Below are positions 47,974 to 57,700 of a DNA stretch of 64,000 bases, one piece after another. The notes under the pieces are model-generated. The model worked only from the letters and a program-made list of their open reading frames with translations, was not told where the DNA came from and searched no databases. The stretch is from the NCBI RefSeq assembly GCF_024347095.1, contig NZ_AP024903.1:2914001-2978000 (forward strand), read 5' to 3'. Within the stretch, counting starts at the first letter, position 1; each line of letters opens with the position of its first letter. This DNA is from Vibrio rhizosphaerae (GTDB taxonomy: Bacteria > Pseudomonadota > Gammaproteobacteria > Enterobacterales > Vibrionaceae). The position numbers and the translations under genes were made by a program.

Positions 47974-48333
47974 TTGAGTCGCATTGGATTCATTGTTTAT
48001 TGGCTGGGTTGCCTTGTTGTTTTTGCTTATTTATTGAACCATGATTGGCAGCAATTTTATGATTCCTTTTCTTTAATTTGCACATTTGTTCCGGCAATTT
48101 GTTCGTTATTTCTCCGAAAAAATGAGTCTATTGACAAAAAATGCTTAAGATTTATCAAAGTCAATTGGATCAGTGCGGGATCGACAACCGTATACGGCAT
48201 CATTTTATCAATGAGTTATATTCCTTTTGATCCCGAAGGTTTAGTTGTTGGTTTCAGTGTCGCAATACTACCCATTTTTTATGCATTTACGGCTACTTTA
48301 GTATTAGCGCCATTCGTGACAGAGAAGCATTGA
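47974..48333 (+). CDS. Small predicted membrane protein
   Basis: I choose TTG 47974 because GGGAG lies 8 bases upstream; ATG 47959 is possible but lacks a ribosome site. The product is about 119 residues with four hydrophobic segments and a short cytoplasmic loop. The family is not recognised. It sits between accessory genes with no clear partner. Confidence 0.55.
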   Translation: MSRIGFIVYWLGCLVVFAYLLNHDWQQFYDSFSLICTFVPAICSLFLRKNESIDKKCLRFIKVNWISAGSTTVYGIILSMSYIPFDPEGLVVGFSVAILPIFYAFTATLVLAPFVTEKH

Positions 48334-48550
48334 TAGCCCCCACCAAAGCATTAAAAAAGTATGAGTTTTCCTGAATTGTGTCGCAAAGTGGCCCTGTGAA
48401 TCTCGCTGCTGCCAACAAAATCGATCACGATACCAGCATTGAATCACAGCAGGGTATCACCATGACAAAACCGCAAATCATCAACAAAAACAACACTGCA
48501 CGACGCGGTAACAGTTTGTTTTGCCCCCGGCTCGTAGTAGGATAACCGCG
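48334..48550. other. Intergenic region before the MNT-HEPN gene
   Basis: A 27-codon frame at 48462-48545 has a possible ribosome site (CAGGG) and ends 5 bp before the next start codon; it could be a leader peptide but composition does not prove it. No other feature is seen. Confidence 0.35.
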
Positions 48551-49429
48551 ATGAAAACAGCACTCGATCACCTCCCGGAGCGGAAGCAACAAGAACTTCA
48601 TACCATCACCACCGTATTACGCGATACGCTGGATGATTTTTTGCACAACAAAAATGGCAGCAAGGCCGAGTTTCGGATCCTTAAAATTATCCTGTTTGGC
48701 AGCCATGCCAAAGGCACATGGGTCAGTGATCGCCCCAACGGTTATATCAGCGACTACGATATTCTGGTGATCGTCAACCGCTCGGCATTGGTCGAAGAGT
48801 ATGCGGTGTGGCACAGTGCCGAAGAGCAGATTGCGCGTCGGGTCACCTCTGCCCCACTCGGCTTGATCGTTCACACACTCAATGAAGTTCATCAACAGCT
48901 CCAGCAAGGTCACTACTTCTTTAAAGATATTCGGGAACAGGGTATTGAACTGTTCAGCACCGATAAGCGGGAATTACCCACACCGGGGAATTTAAGTGAG
49001 ACCGAGCGAGTTGCAATTGCCAGTAAGCATTTTCAGCACTGGATGAAAAGCGCCCAGTCTTTTTTGATCGATTTCGGCCACGGCATTGACCGTCAGGACT
49101 TTACAAAAGCGGCTTTTGAACTTCATCAGGCCACCGAACGTCTGTTCGCCTGCACCCTGTTAGTCTGTACCAACTACCTGCCCAAAACCCATAATCTCGA
49201 AAGCCTGCGTTCAATGTGTGCTCAGCAAGATCCGGCCTTTGCCGAACTGTTCCCGATGGAAAACAAATTCCACCGCCGCAGCTTCCAGCGCCTCAAACGC
49301 GCCTACATCGATGCCCGCTATTCCGAACATTACGAAATCACCGCAGAAGAGTTGGTTTATTTGCAGAGTGAAGTGGAGAAATTGCGGGAGATGACGGAAA
49401 GGGTTTGTTGGGGGAAGATTGAGGTTTAG
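48551..49429 (+). CDS. Nucleotidyltransferase-HEPN fusion protein
   Basis: From ATG 48551, preceded by AGGATAA, the product is 292 residues; a start at 48521 is possible. The N-terminus is a minimal nucleotidyltransferase with GSHAKGTWVSDR and the acidic pair in ISDYDILVIV. The C-terminus is a HEPN-like helical domain with AAFELHQATERLFACTLL. Separate MNT and HEPN proteins form toxin-antitoxin pairs where MNT AMPylates the toxin; in this single-chain family the activity is uncertain. It is directly followed by IS256 material. Confidence 0.78.
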   Translation: MKTALDHLPERKQQELHTITTVLRDTLDDFLHNKNGSKAEFRILKIILFGSHAKGTWVSDRPNGYISDYDILVIVNRSALVEEYAVWHSAEEQIARRVTSAPLGLIVHTLNEVHQQLQQGHYFFKDIREQGIELFSTDKRELPTPGNLSETERVAIASKHFQHWMKSAQSFLIDFGHGIDRQDFTKAAFELHQATERLFACTLLVCTNYLPKTHNLESLRSMCAQQDPAFAELFPMENKFHRRSFQRLKRAYIDARYSEHYEITAEELVYLQSEVEKLREMTERVCWGKIEV

Positions 49430-49451
49430 TGATATGGAACGGATGCTCCAT

Positions 49452-49498
49452 ATCTGGATTTATAAAAGTGGGCGTGACACAGAATAATGAACAGTCTC
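49452..49498 (+). mobile_element. IS256 right-end remnant (47 bp)
   Basis: This stretch matches the last 47 bp of the complete IS256 element at 50775-50821 with only two changes. It includes the end of the transposase frame and the right terminal repeat to CAGTCTC. The rest of that copy is missing. It lies 21 bp before the complete element. Confidence 0.8.
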
Positions 49499-49519
49499 CG
49501 GAATCTTGATAAATAATGA

Positions 49520-50821
49520 GGTAGTGTTCAAAATTCTGTGTCATTTCTGTAAACTGAACCAAAAAGGAAATGACACTTTATGTCTGACGATAAATTCGAA
49601 ATCGATATTCAGGCCTTTGCCAAAGCTCTCCAATCTGGACAAGGACTGAACGGCAAAGATGGCCTGCTCACGCCGCTGATTAAGCAAATCACTGAAGCTG
49701 CTCTCGGCGCTGAAATTGACCAGCACCTTGCTGATGAACCCGATAATCGAAAAAATGGTAAGTCCCGGAAAAATATCAAAACCTCATCCGGCGAATTTGA
49801 ACTCGAAACTCCCCGTGACCGCAATGGCTCTTTTGACCCGCAAACTGTCAAGAAGCACCAGACCCGGCTGACCGATGAGATGGAACGCAATGTCCTTTCC
49901 TTGTTTGCCCTTGGCAACAGCTATCAACATATCCGCGAATATCTGCTGGATATGTATGGTATCAGCGTTTCCAATGGCACGATTAACGCCATCACCGACC
50001 GTCTTATTCCTGAGCTCAGAGCATGGCAGGAGCGCGATTTAGACCCCGTCTATCCGGTCGTATGGCTCGATGCCGTTCACTACAAAATCAAGGAAAACGG
50101 CCGCTTTGTTTCCAAAGCTATTTACACCATCCTTGCACTCAATATCGAAGGAAAAAAAGAGCTGCTGGGCATTTATCTCTCTGATGCCGAAGGCGCGCAT
50201 TACTGGCTCAGTGTCCTGACCGACTTACAAAATCGCGGTGTCAAAGATATCTGTATTTCCTGTGTCGATGGTCTCAAAGGATTCCCAGAAGCGATTGAAA
50301 CCATTTATCCGCAAACCGAAGTTCAGCTCTGTGTTATCCATCAAATCCGCAACTCGATGAAATATGTCGCCAGCAAAAATCAGAAAGCTTTTATGGCAGA
50401 TTTAAAGTGCGTCTATAAAGCTGCGACGCTCAAGGCTGCCGAGCACGAACTTGATGAGCTGGAAATCAAATGGGGGCAACAATATCCGTTGGTGATTCAG
50501 TCATGGCGCAATAAATGGGAGAACCTATCGGTATATTTCAAATATCCCGAGCAGGTTCGCAGAGCTATTTACACCACCAATGCGGTTGAGGCGGTACATC
50601 GGCAGTTCCGCAAGCTGACCAAGACCAAAGGTGGCTTCGCCAATGAAACCAGCTTGCTCAAGCTATTGTATGCAGGTATGTTGAAAGCCAGTGAAAAATG
50701 GACGCATCCGGTGCAAAACTGGAACCTGACGCTGTCTCAGCTCAGTATCCACTTTGAAGGTCGACTCACCCCATACCTGGATTTATAAAAATGGGCGTGA
50801 CACAGAATAATGAACAGTCTC
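49520..50821 (+). mobile_element. Complete IS256-family insertion sequence
   Basis: The element is 1,302 bp with inverted ends GGTAGTGTTCA...ATTCTGTGTCA and, on the other strand, GAGACTGTTCA...ATTCTGTGTCA. It is flanked by the 8-bp direct repeat AATAATGA (49512-49519 and 50822-50829), as expected for this family. It carries one intact transposase gene and so may be active. Confidence 0.9.
49580..50788 (+). CDS. IS256-family transposase
   Basis: The product is 402 residues. The DDE catalytic residues are visible: D in VWLDAVHYKIKE, D in CISCVDGLKGFPEA, and E in TTNAVEAVHRQFRK. These are typical of IS256 (mutator-type) transposases. AAAGGAAATG precedes the ATG. The frame is intact. Confidence 0.95.
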   Translation: MSDDKFEIDIQAFAKALQSGQGLNGKDGLLTPLIKQITEAALGAEIDQHLADEPDNRKNGKSRKNIKTSSGEFELETPRDRNGSFDPQTVKKHQTRLTDEMERNVLSLFALGNSYQHIREYLLDMYGISVSNGTINAITDRLIPELRAWQERDLDPVYPVVWLDAVHYKIKENGRFVSKAIYTILALNIEGKKELLGIYLSDAEGAHYWLSVLTDLQNRGVKDICISCVDGLKGFPEAIETIYPQTEVQLCVIHQIRNSMKYVASKNQKAFMADLKCVYKAATLKAAEHELDELEIKWGQQYPLVIQSWRNKWENLSVYFKYPEQVRRAIYTTNAVEAVHRQFRKLTKTKGGFANETSLLKLLYAGMLKASEKWTHPVQNWNLTLSQLSIHFEGRLTPYLDL

Positions 50822-50837
50822 AATAATGATCATACAA

Positions 50838-51425
50838 TCAGTTGTTTTTTATAAATTCGTCATAACTTATATTTTTATATCCACGAGGAGGCAGCTCTAA
50901 TTCAGGATAGAGTACTGACTTTTGTTTATCCCAATTGATTCCATTTTTATAGTATAATTCAATTCTATTTTTTATCTCTTCTGGATTACCTTGCATTCCA
51001 ATATATTCATATGAATATATCAAATCTTTATGTACAATAGGATCCAACATAGGAATTAGCACTTCAATATTATTAGGATCATATGTTTTTTCATATCGAA
51101 TTAGTCTTAACCCTGGCAGTGAACTAGACTCCCTAACTTCTTCAGATAAACTCAATCCTATTAAACATCTTGGCCTTTGATTTATTTTGACAACAGATGT
51201 GACATTCCTTGAAAATAATTTCAAAAGTCTATGTTCAGCAACCACTATAGTAAATAATATATTAGCTTTATTTAAATCCTCACCTTGCCACTCATCGTCA
51301 TCTTTTAAATTATCAAAAATATCCATTCTACTATCATCTCTCAATTGAGATAAAACATACCCAAAACCATCTACTTTTATAGAAAAAACAGCATCTTCAA
51401 TTAATTCTTTCTTCCTAACAACCAT
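50838..51425 (-). CDS. Immunity protein of the third rhs tip, Imm26-like
   Basis: The product is 195 residues, with GGAGGG before its ATG and the start just after the stop of the toxin tip gene. The N-terminal pattern DAVFSIKVDGFGYVLSQLR and ILFTIVVAEHRL resembles the beta-strand plan of immunity family Imm26, as does the immunity protein of the full-length rhs. It should protect against the toxin encoded directly upstream. The family call is moderate; the immunity role follows from position. Confidence 0.6.
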   Translation of the reverse strand: MVVRKKELIEDAVFSIKVDGFGYVLSQLRDDSRMDIFDNLKDDDEWQGEDLNKANILFTIVVAEHRLLKLFSRNVTSVVKINQRPRCLIGLSLSEEVRESSSLPGLRLIRYEKTYDPNNIEVLIPMLDPIVHKDLIYSYEYIGMQGNPEEIKNRIELYYKNGINWDKQKSVLYPELELPPRGYKNISYDEFIKNN

Positions 51426-51434
51426 GTTCCCTCC

Positions 51435-52265
51435 TTAACTACAACCTTTACTATCTAAATGATTATCTGCTTTTTTCAAATACTCATCTCGTCTTGGATT
51501 ATTAGGACCCACAGGATTTTGGAGGTTTGATGTTTTATCTAAACCACCTAGTTGTTCAAACCTTCTCTGTTCTAACCCTCGGGCTGTATATTTACCTTCT
51601 AAACCATCTCCTCGATAAAAAGGCTCAGGCTTAACATCAAACTTACTAAAATCATTTCCATAACGATATTTCAATACATCTTCAGCGCTATGTCCCAATC
51701 CGGGTTTACTAGCATATCCAACATAAGGCTTTCCATCTTTGATCCCTTGATAAGTTATATGAGTAGCGTTTGCAGGATCTCCCGTCAACCCCAGCGGATC
51801 CACCCACTCCATCGGATTATGCACATAACCCTGTGGCCTTAACCCACCTGCAAATCCTATCGGGTCGGGACTGAGATATTGCCCACTGTCTGCATCGTAG
51901 TAACGATTGAGATTGTAGTAAAGCCCGGATTCCCGATCTTCGATCTGTCCCTGATAACGCAGATCGCAGCTCAGCGCTTCGTTGGCCGCGTCTTCGAGAT
52001 AACCGCGTTGAATTTTGAGGTTGAACTGTTGCTGCTGGTATTTACCCCACAGTGCCTGTTCACCACGCCATTCAATGTCACCGGTTTCGGTGACGAGTTC
52101 CTGCGGCGTCCCGGCATGGTCGGTGACGATATAGTGCAGGTCTCTTCGGTTGCTGCTGTGACGAGTGGTAACCTGCGCCATCGGGCGGTGGCTGCCCGGC
52201 TCGTACAGATATTCGGTGCTGGTCAGTGCTGTACCGTCGGCGGTGATTTGGCTCTGCTGTACCAA
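51435..52265 (-). CDS. Displaced rhs tip with GIY-YIG-like toxin (third tip)
   Basis: The frame carries the last part of the Rhs core, nearly identical to the full-length rhs up to WVDPLGL, then a unique 110-residue tip. The tip has THITYQGIKDGKPYVGYASK and, later, ARGLEQRRFEQLGG and NLQNPVGPNN, which resemble GIY-YIG nucleases. The start used here is a TTG inside the core with no ribosome site; core homology continues to 52379, where it stops abruptly. It is thus a silent cassette that may be expressed only after recombination with the full-length gene. Confidence 0.7.
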   Translation of the reverse strand: MVQQSQITADGTALTSTEYLYEPGSHRPMAQVTTRHSSNRRDLHYIVTDHAGTPQELVTETGDIEWRGEQALWGKYQQQQFNLKIQRGYLEDAANEALSCDLRYQGQIEDRESGLYYNLNRYYDADSGQYLSPDPIGFAGGLRPQGYVHNPMEWVDPLGLTGDPANATHITYQGIKDGKPYVGYASKPGLGHSAEDVLKYRYGNDFSKFDVKPEPFYRGDGLEGKYTARGLEQRRFEQLGGLDKTSNLQNPVGPNNPRRDEYLKKADNHLDSKGCS

Positions 52266-52379
52266 CGTGCTACCGTCCCACAGGTAATGCGTCTGCTGCT
52301 GGGTTTGCAGGCACTCTTTAGCAATTCGTCTGCCGAATGGGTCGTAACGGTAACGGTAACGTCGTCCGTCCGGTAGCTG

Positions 52380-52600
52380 ATAATTAGCGTCGCTCTGTGT
52401 GGTCAGGTAATGTTAGAATCATGGAACTCGATAATGTTTTGTGTGTTTGGCGACAGATCAGATCGGACAAACGCTACCGAGTTCCCTTCAATTTTTATCT
52501 GCCAGTGATCTACATTTAGGAACAGCTATTTAGGACTCTATCCAATATATTGGATATATAGCTTATTAAGCTACTCTGAGCCATCAACATCCAAATATCA
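52380..52600. other. Unassigned spacer between displaced rhs cassettes
   Basis: The rhs core similarity stops at 52379. The following 220 bp show no gene, terminal repeat or similarity that I can place; the region separates the third cassette from the SUKH immunity gene of the second. Confidence 0.4.
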
Positions 52601-53035
52601 TTAATACATTTCGTCCTCAGTATATAATTTGGATATTAAATCATCTAAATCACTAGCTATTTTTATAGATTTATTCTTTTCAAGATTGAAAAAATAAATA
52701 TTATTATTCTCAACATTAATACAATACGGAAAAGAACCACTATCAATAGCAAAAGGGATAAAGTTAATTGGTAATATTTTTTTATTTATGGATAAAACCT
52801 CATACAAAGACTCCACCGTAAATGATTTATAAACATCATCTCTTATCATTGGAAGAAAGTGATTAATTTCTAGCTCCATATTTCCATCATAGAATATTTT
52901 TCTATTATCAGAAAGTTCTCCGCCATTATAAGAAACATAGTATTTTTTAAAATACACTGGCAGCTCTATATTAAATTTTGATTCAAATTTTTCTATATCT
53001 TCAAATGTTATAGGAACGGAACAATTGATCATCAT
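52601..53035 (-). CDS. SUKH (SMI1/KNR4)-type immunity protein
   Basis: The product is 144 residues. The N-terminus has FEDIEKFESKFNIELPVYFK and YNGGELSDN, and the middle has FIPFAIDSGSFPYCINVEN; these match the SMI1/KNR4 (SUKH-1) immunity family. It lies 21 bp after the stop codon of the WHH toxin tip, so it is that toxin's immunity protein. SUKH proteins bind and block nuclease toxins of many kinds. Confidence 0.8.
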   Translation of the reverse strand: MMINCSVPITFEDIEKFESKFNIELPVYFKKYYVSYNGGELSDNRKIFYDGNMELEINHFLPMIRDDVYKSFTVESLYEVLSINKKILPINFIPFAIDSGSFPYCINVENNNIYFFNLEKNKSIKIASDLDDLISKLYTEDEMY

Positions 53036-53056
53036 AATATGTATTCCTAATATCAG

Positions 53057-53905
53057 TTAACACCCTTTAGGTGGCTTACCATCTAACCAACCTTTACTTT
53101 GAGAAGTTTTTACAGCCTCTTGTGAACCGTATTCAACACCAAAATGCTTTTCAAATTGACTGACAGAACCACGGTGAGGTAGCGAATCGACATGAGCCTC
53201 TGTTTTTACTAACTGCATAGTTGTTTCGCCTGTATTGGGATCAAAATCGGCAACATGGTGCCATGTATATCCCTTAGCATCTGAACTGTTAATTCCAGCT
53301 GCCTTATAAGCTTGAGTAAAATCACGCCCTCGAGCTCCCTGCATTCTTATCTTAACAATATTTTTCTGGTTCCCGCTCGTAGGGAATAAATCATTCGAAC
53401 CAGTAAAATCTACCGTTTTCAGGTCTAACCCCAGCGGATCGACCCACTCCATCGGGTTATGCACATAACCCTGAGGCCTCAATCCCCCCGCAAATCCAAT
53501 CGGGTCGGGGCTAAGATATTGCCCACTGTCTGCATCGTAGTAACGATTGAGATTGTAGTAAAGCCCGGATTCCCGATCTTCGATCTGTCCCTGATAACGC
53601 AGATCGCAGCTCAGCGCTTCATTGGCCGCGTCTTCGAGATAACCCCGTTGAATTTTGAGGTTGAACTGTTGCTGCTGGTATTTGCCCCACAGTGCCTGTT
53701 CACCACGCCATTCGATGTCACCGGTTTCGGTGACGAGTTCCTGCGGCGTCCCGGCATGGTCGGTGACGATATAGTGCAGGTCTCTTCGGTTGCTGCCGTG
53801 ACGAGTGGTGACTTGCGCCATCGGGCGGTGGCTGCCGGGCTCGTACAGATATTCGGTGCTGGTCAGTGCTGTGCCGTCGGCGGTGATTTGGCTCTGTTGC
53901 ACCAA
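53057..53905 (-). CDS. Displaced rhs tip with WHH-type HNH nuclease (second tip)
   Basis: The frame repeats the end of the Rhs core to WVDPLGL and then carries a distinct 100-residue tip. The tip contains GYTWHHVADFDPNTGETTMQ and EAHVDSLPHRGSVSQFEKHFG, the WHH version of the HNH/ENDO VII nuclease fold, a DNA-cleaving toxin. The start is a TTG inside the core; core sequence continues in frame to about 54087, where an IS256 remnant begins. It is followed by its SUKH immunity gene. It is probably silent unless recombined into the full-length gene. Confidence 0.78.
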   Translation of the reverse strand: MVQQSQITADGTALTSTEYLYEPGSHRPMAQVTTRHGSNRRDLHYIVTDHAGTPQELVTETGDIEWRGEQALWGKYQQQQFNLKIQRGYLEDAANEALSCDLRYQGQIEDRESGLYYNLNRYYDADSGQYLSPDPIGFAGGLRPQGYVHNPMEWVDPLGLDLKTVDFTGSNDLFPTSGNQKNIVKIRMQGARGRDFTQAYKAAGINSSDAKGYTWHHVADFDPNTGETTMQLVKTEAHVDSLPHRGSVSQFEKHFGVEYGSQEAVKTSQSKGWLDGKPPKGC

Positions 53906-54088
53906 CGTGCTGCCATCCCACAGGTAGTGCGTCTGCTGCTGGGTTTGCAGGCACTCTTTAGCAATCCGTCTGCCGAACGGGTCATAACGGTAGCGATAAC
54001 GTCGTCCGTCCGGTAGCTCGATATGGGTCAGACGGTCTTCGTCATTCCAGATAAATTTTGTACTGAGTGGGCGAAAGCCGTCTCCTCC

Positions 54089-54275
54089 AATGAAATCAGC
54101 TTGCTTAAACGACTAACTATATGCAGAGGCGTTGAAGGCAAGTGAGAAATGAACGCATTCGGTACAGAACTGAAAACTAACTCTATTCCAGCTCTGTATC
54201 CACGTTGAAGGCCGACTCACCCCATATCTGGGTTTACAAAATGGGCGGCATGACACAGAATAATGAGCAGTCCTC
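54089..54275 (+). mobile_element. Degenerate IS256 3' remnant
   Basis: About 185 bp matches the last part of the IS256 transposase gene and its right terminal repeat (compare 50640-50821) with many substitutions and small indels. It ends GACACAGAATAATGAGCAGT, and its last base is the first base of the minus-strand stop codon of the neighbouring immunity gene. It marks the break between the truncated rhs core of the second cassette and the immunity gene of the full-length rhs. Confidence 0.8.
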
Positions 54276-54778
54276 TATAAACGTCCTAAAGCTTTTAGCA
54301 CTCGTTTTTCTACTTGCATTGATGTCCAAATAATATGTTCTTCAATATCATCAATATCTTGTGAACTATCAATGTCACTCTCCATATCATTGCACCAAAG
54401 CCTGAATTCTCCAGGCAGACCAATCAAGAACTGGATGCTACTGTAATTTGAATCAGTTTCTTTGTTATAGTTTTTCGTTTCTCCTACTTTTCTCCATCTC
54501 TTTTTAGAAATGCCCTCACCAGATATATATATAGGTTTAAATAATTTTTGGGAGGATACTATTTTATTTACATCAGTATCTATGCCCCCAACACAATTAA
54601 ATATTTCAATTAATATACCTGCTCCTAGATGATCATCAATAATCCTAAAAAAACAAAACTCTTGTTCCACACCACCAAATTTATAACGGCTAAAACTTTT
54701 AGCACTCGACTCCTCATATAAAAATAAAGGAATAAAGTAAACATCTCCAGAATTAACTACTAAATTTTTATTACTCAT
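54275..54778 (-). CDS. Immunity protein of the full-length rhs, Imm26-like
   Basis: From ATG 54778, four bases after the rhs stop codon, the product is 167 residues. The opening NSGDVYFIPLFLYEE and the block CFFRIIDDHLGAGILIEIFN resemble immunity family Imm26. It should neutralise the GIY-YIG-like tip. Its stop codon overlaps the end of the IS256 remnant, so the C-terminus may have been altered by that insertion. Confidence 0.65.
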   Translation of the reverse strand: MSNKNLVVNSGDVYFIPLFLYEESSAKSFSRYKFGGVEQEFCFFRIIDDHLGAGILIEIFNCVGGIDTDVNKIVSSQKLFKPIYISGEGISKKRWRKVGETKNYNKETDSNYSSIQFLIGLPGEFRLWCNDMESDIDSSQDIDDIEEHIIWTSMQVEKRVLKALGRL

Positions 54779-54782
54779 TTTT

Positions 54783-57700
54783 TCATCCACATTTTGGAGG
54801 TTTCTTACCATTGATATCTGTCTGAGCATTTTCATATTCTTTATTAAATGCTTTCCCTCGATCATCAGTTCTTGTTTTATCAAAAGAATTTATTTTATTT
54901 CCTCTATTAGTAGAAGAAATATCCTCCCCAATTTTCCCCGTTTTCGTTTCATATTTCTCTATATACGCCTGCTCATAACCACGGGCTTCATCATATCTTA
55001 AATCTCTTTGAAGAACTCGCTGTTGCCCAGTATCCTCATTAAAACGCCCTGATTTAATATGCTCTAGCAACCGTCTATCAGAATCATTTGAAATCCCAAT
55101 ATAATAAGGCTTCGTAGCGCCTTGATCAAACAAACCATAGACAGAAAATCCGCCTTGATTCAGTGGCGTCAACCCCAGTGGATCGACCCACTCCATCGGG
55201 TTATGCACATACCCCTGAGGCCTTAACCCACCCGCAAATCCTATCGGGTCGGGGCTGAGATACTGCCCACTGTCTGCATCGTAGTAACGATTGAGGTTGT
55301 AGTAAAGTCCGGATTCCCGATCTTCGATCTGTCCCTGATAACGCAGGTCACAGGTCAGGGCTTCGTTGGCCGCGTCTTCCAGATAACCCCGTTGAATTTT
55401 GAGGTTAAACTGTTGCTGCTGGTATTTGCCCCACAGTGCCTGTTCACCACGCCATTCGATTTCCCCGGCCTCGCTCACCAACTCTTGCGGCGTCCCGGCA
55501 TGGTCGGTGACGATATAGTGCAGGTCTTGGCGGTTGCTGCTGTGACGAGTGGTAACCTGCGCCATCGGGCGGTGGCTGCCCGGCTCGTACAGATATTCGG
55601 TGCTGGTCAGTGCTATACCGTCGGCGGTGATTTGGCTCTGCTGCACCAGCGTGCTGCCGTCCCACAGATAATGGGTCTGCTGCTGGGTTTGCAGGCACTC
55701 TTTAGCAATCCGTCGTCCGAACGGGTCATAACGATAGCGGTAACGTCGCCCGTCCGGTAGCTCGATATGGGTCAGGCGGTCTTCGTCATTCCAGATAAAT
55801 CTTGTGCTCTGCGGGCGGAAGCCGTCTTTCGATTCGCTTTTCTCGATGACCCGACCACATTCGTCGTAACGATATTTGAAGCGGCCGACTTCAGTCACTC
55901 GCCCGGCTTTATCATAGTCGCGTTTCTGGCGTTTTATCCGTTCATCGGCCAGCGACACCACATTGTCACCGTATTCGCTGCCGAAGCCTTCTTCATTGAG
56001 GTTCAGCTCGCTGTCATAACCGAACAGATGAACGAACCCTGCTTTGGTCTCCCATGATTTACGCTGCCGCACCGCAGTAATCTGACTGTTCGGGTTGAGA
56101 GTGATTTCCGCACTACCGCGATGACTGTCTTCAATCCCGGTCAACCGGTCGAGTACATCGTAGCGGTACTGACGTAGCGATTGATTGCCCAGTTGCTGTC
56201 CGGTCAGCAAACCGGTCGCACTCCACTCTTGGCGCAAGTCAAAACCGCTGCCGTTGCTGCGCTGCTTTTCTTCTCCGCCCGGATGGTAGGCAAAAGTCAG
56301 CGGATTGTGACTGCCGATAGCAAGTGCGGACAACTGTTGCTGTTGCCATTGATAGCTGCGCTCAGTTGCGGTGCCCGATGACAGAATGAGCCGCCCGGCG
56401 GCATCGTACTGATGGGTCAGTTCGGTGCCGTTGATATTTTCACTCAGCAGTTGCCCTGCCGGGCTGTAGGCGAGAGCAATCCATGCATCACCGTTTTCTG
56501 CGTAAGTGAGCCGCGAGGCTGCATCATACTCATACCAGCTTTTGCCGGTTGGATGGTCCTGATGGTCGAAGCTTTCGCTCTGGAGCAGTCGGCCGCATAC
56601 ATCGTACTGATAGCGGAAAGTGTGACCATCTGGTTTGCTGCGTTGTGTCAATCGACCAACTGCATCATAGCCATAATTCTCAGTGCGCCCGTCGTAATGA
56701 CGTTCGCTTTCAATCCGCCCCAGCTTGTCGAAACCGTACAGCCACTGCTGCCCCTGACTGTTGGTAACACCGGCAAATTCGGCTTCAACATTGTAGTGAT
56801 AGCGGGTGGTTGCCCCCAGCGGGTCGGTGACGGTTTGGAGCTTATCGAATGCGCCATAGGTGAAGCGCTGCGTCTGACCGAGCGCATCGGTGACCGAAAC
56901 CAGATTGCCTTCGATATCGTAGCCAAAGTGTGCTTCAGAGCCGTCTTCATAGATGACTTTATCGGGAAACGAATTCGATTCATGGTAATGCCACTGGCGG
57001 GTGAGATTGCCCTGAGAATCACGTTTATCACTGACCCGTTTCACCAAGCGGTCAAAACGGTCATAGTGGAAATCCATCCCGTAACCGGTATCCGGCTCTA
57101 AGCGGGTTAGCAGGCCGCGTTCATTGTAGCGATAGCGAGTGACGCTACCGTCCGGCCCGGTCACTGAATCCTGCAAACCACGTTCAGTGTAGCTCATCTG
57201 CCAGACCCGGCCTTCCGGATCGGTGACTTGAATCACATCACCCTGAGAATTGTGTTCATACAACCAACCGCCACCGAGTGGGTCAGTGTAGCTTGTCAGC
57301 CAGCCCTGCTCGTTGTAACCATAGCTGTGTACGGTACCATCCGGCAGAGTTACAGTTGTCAGGTTACCCCAATCGTCATAGGTATAAGCTGAAACATCTC
57401 CGAGTGCATTGGTCTCGCTGATGAGTAGATCATTCTGCCACTGCTGTTCAATCCGGTTGCCTGCTGCATCCACAATAGCGGTTGCACGCTGATGCTCATC
57501 AAAATGGAACGCTTTGATTCCACCAAAAGAACTTTTGTGATAGTGAATCCGATTGTCATCATCGTAGCGAACCTGACCACTCCAATAGCCTTCAGCACAA
57601 CGGTTGGAAATTGCCCGGCCTCGTTCGTCATAATCGTGCTCAACCCAGGTCTGTGCCAAATCCTGCCAGCGGGTCAGGTAACCTTCTTTGCTGTATTGAT

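Noticed and set aside
53459..54016. 185-codon plus-strand frame and its repeat at 51879-52376 and 55392-55760
   Set aside because: These are the antisense of the same conserved Rhs core in three copies, not a separate gene family.
56412..57101. 229-codon plus-strand frame inside rhs
   Set aside because: It mirrors the YD-repeat core of the minus-strand rhs gene; long shadow frames are common there.
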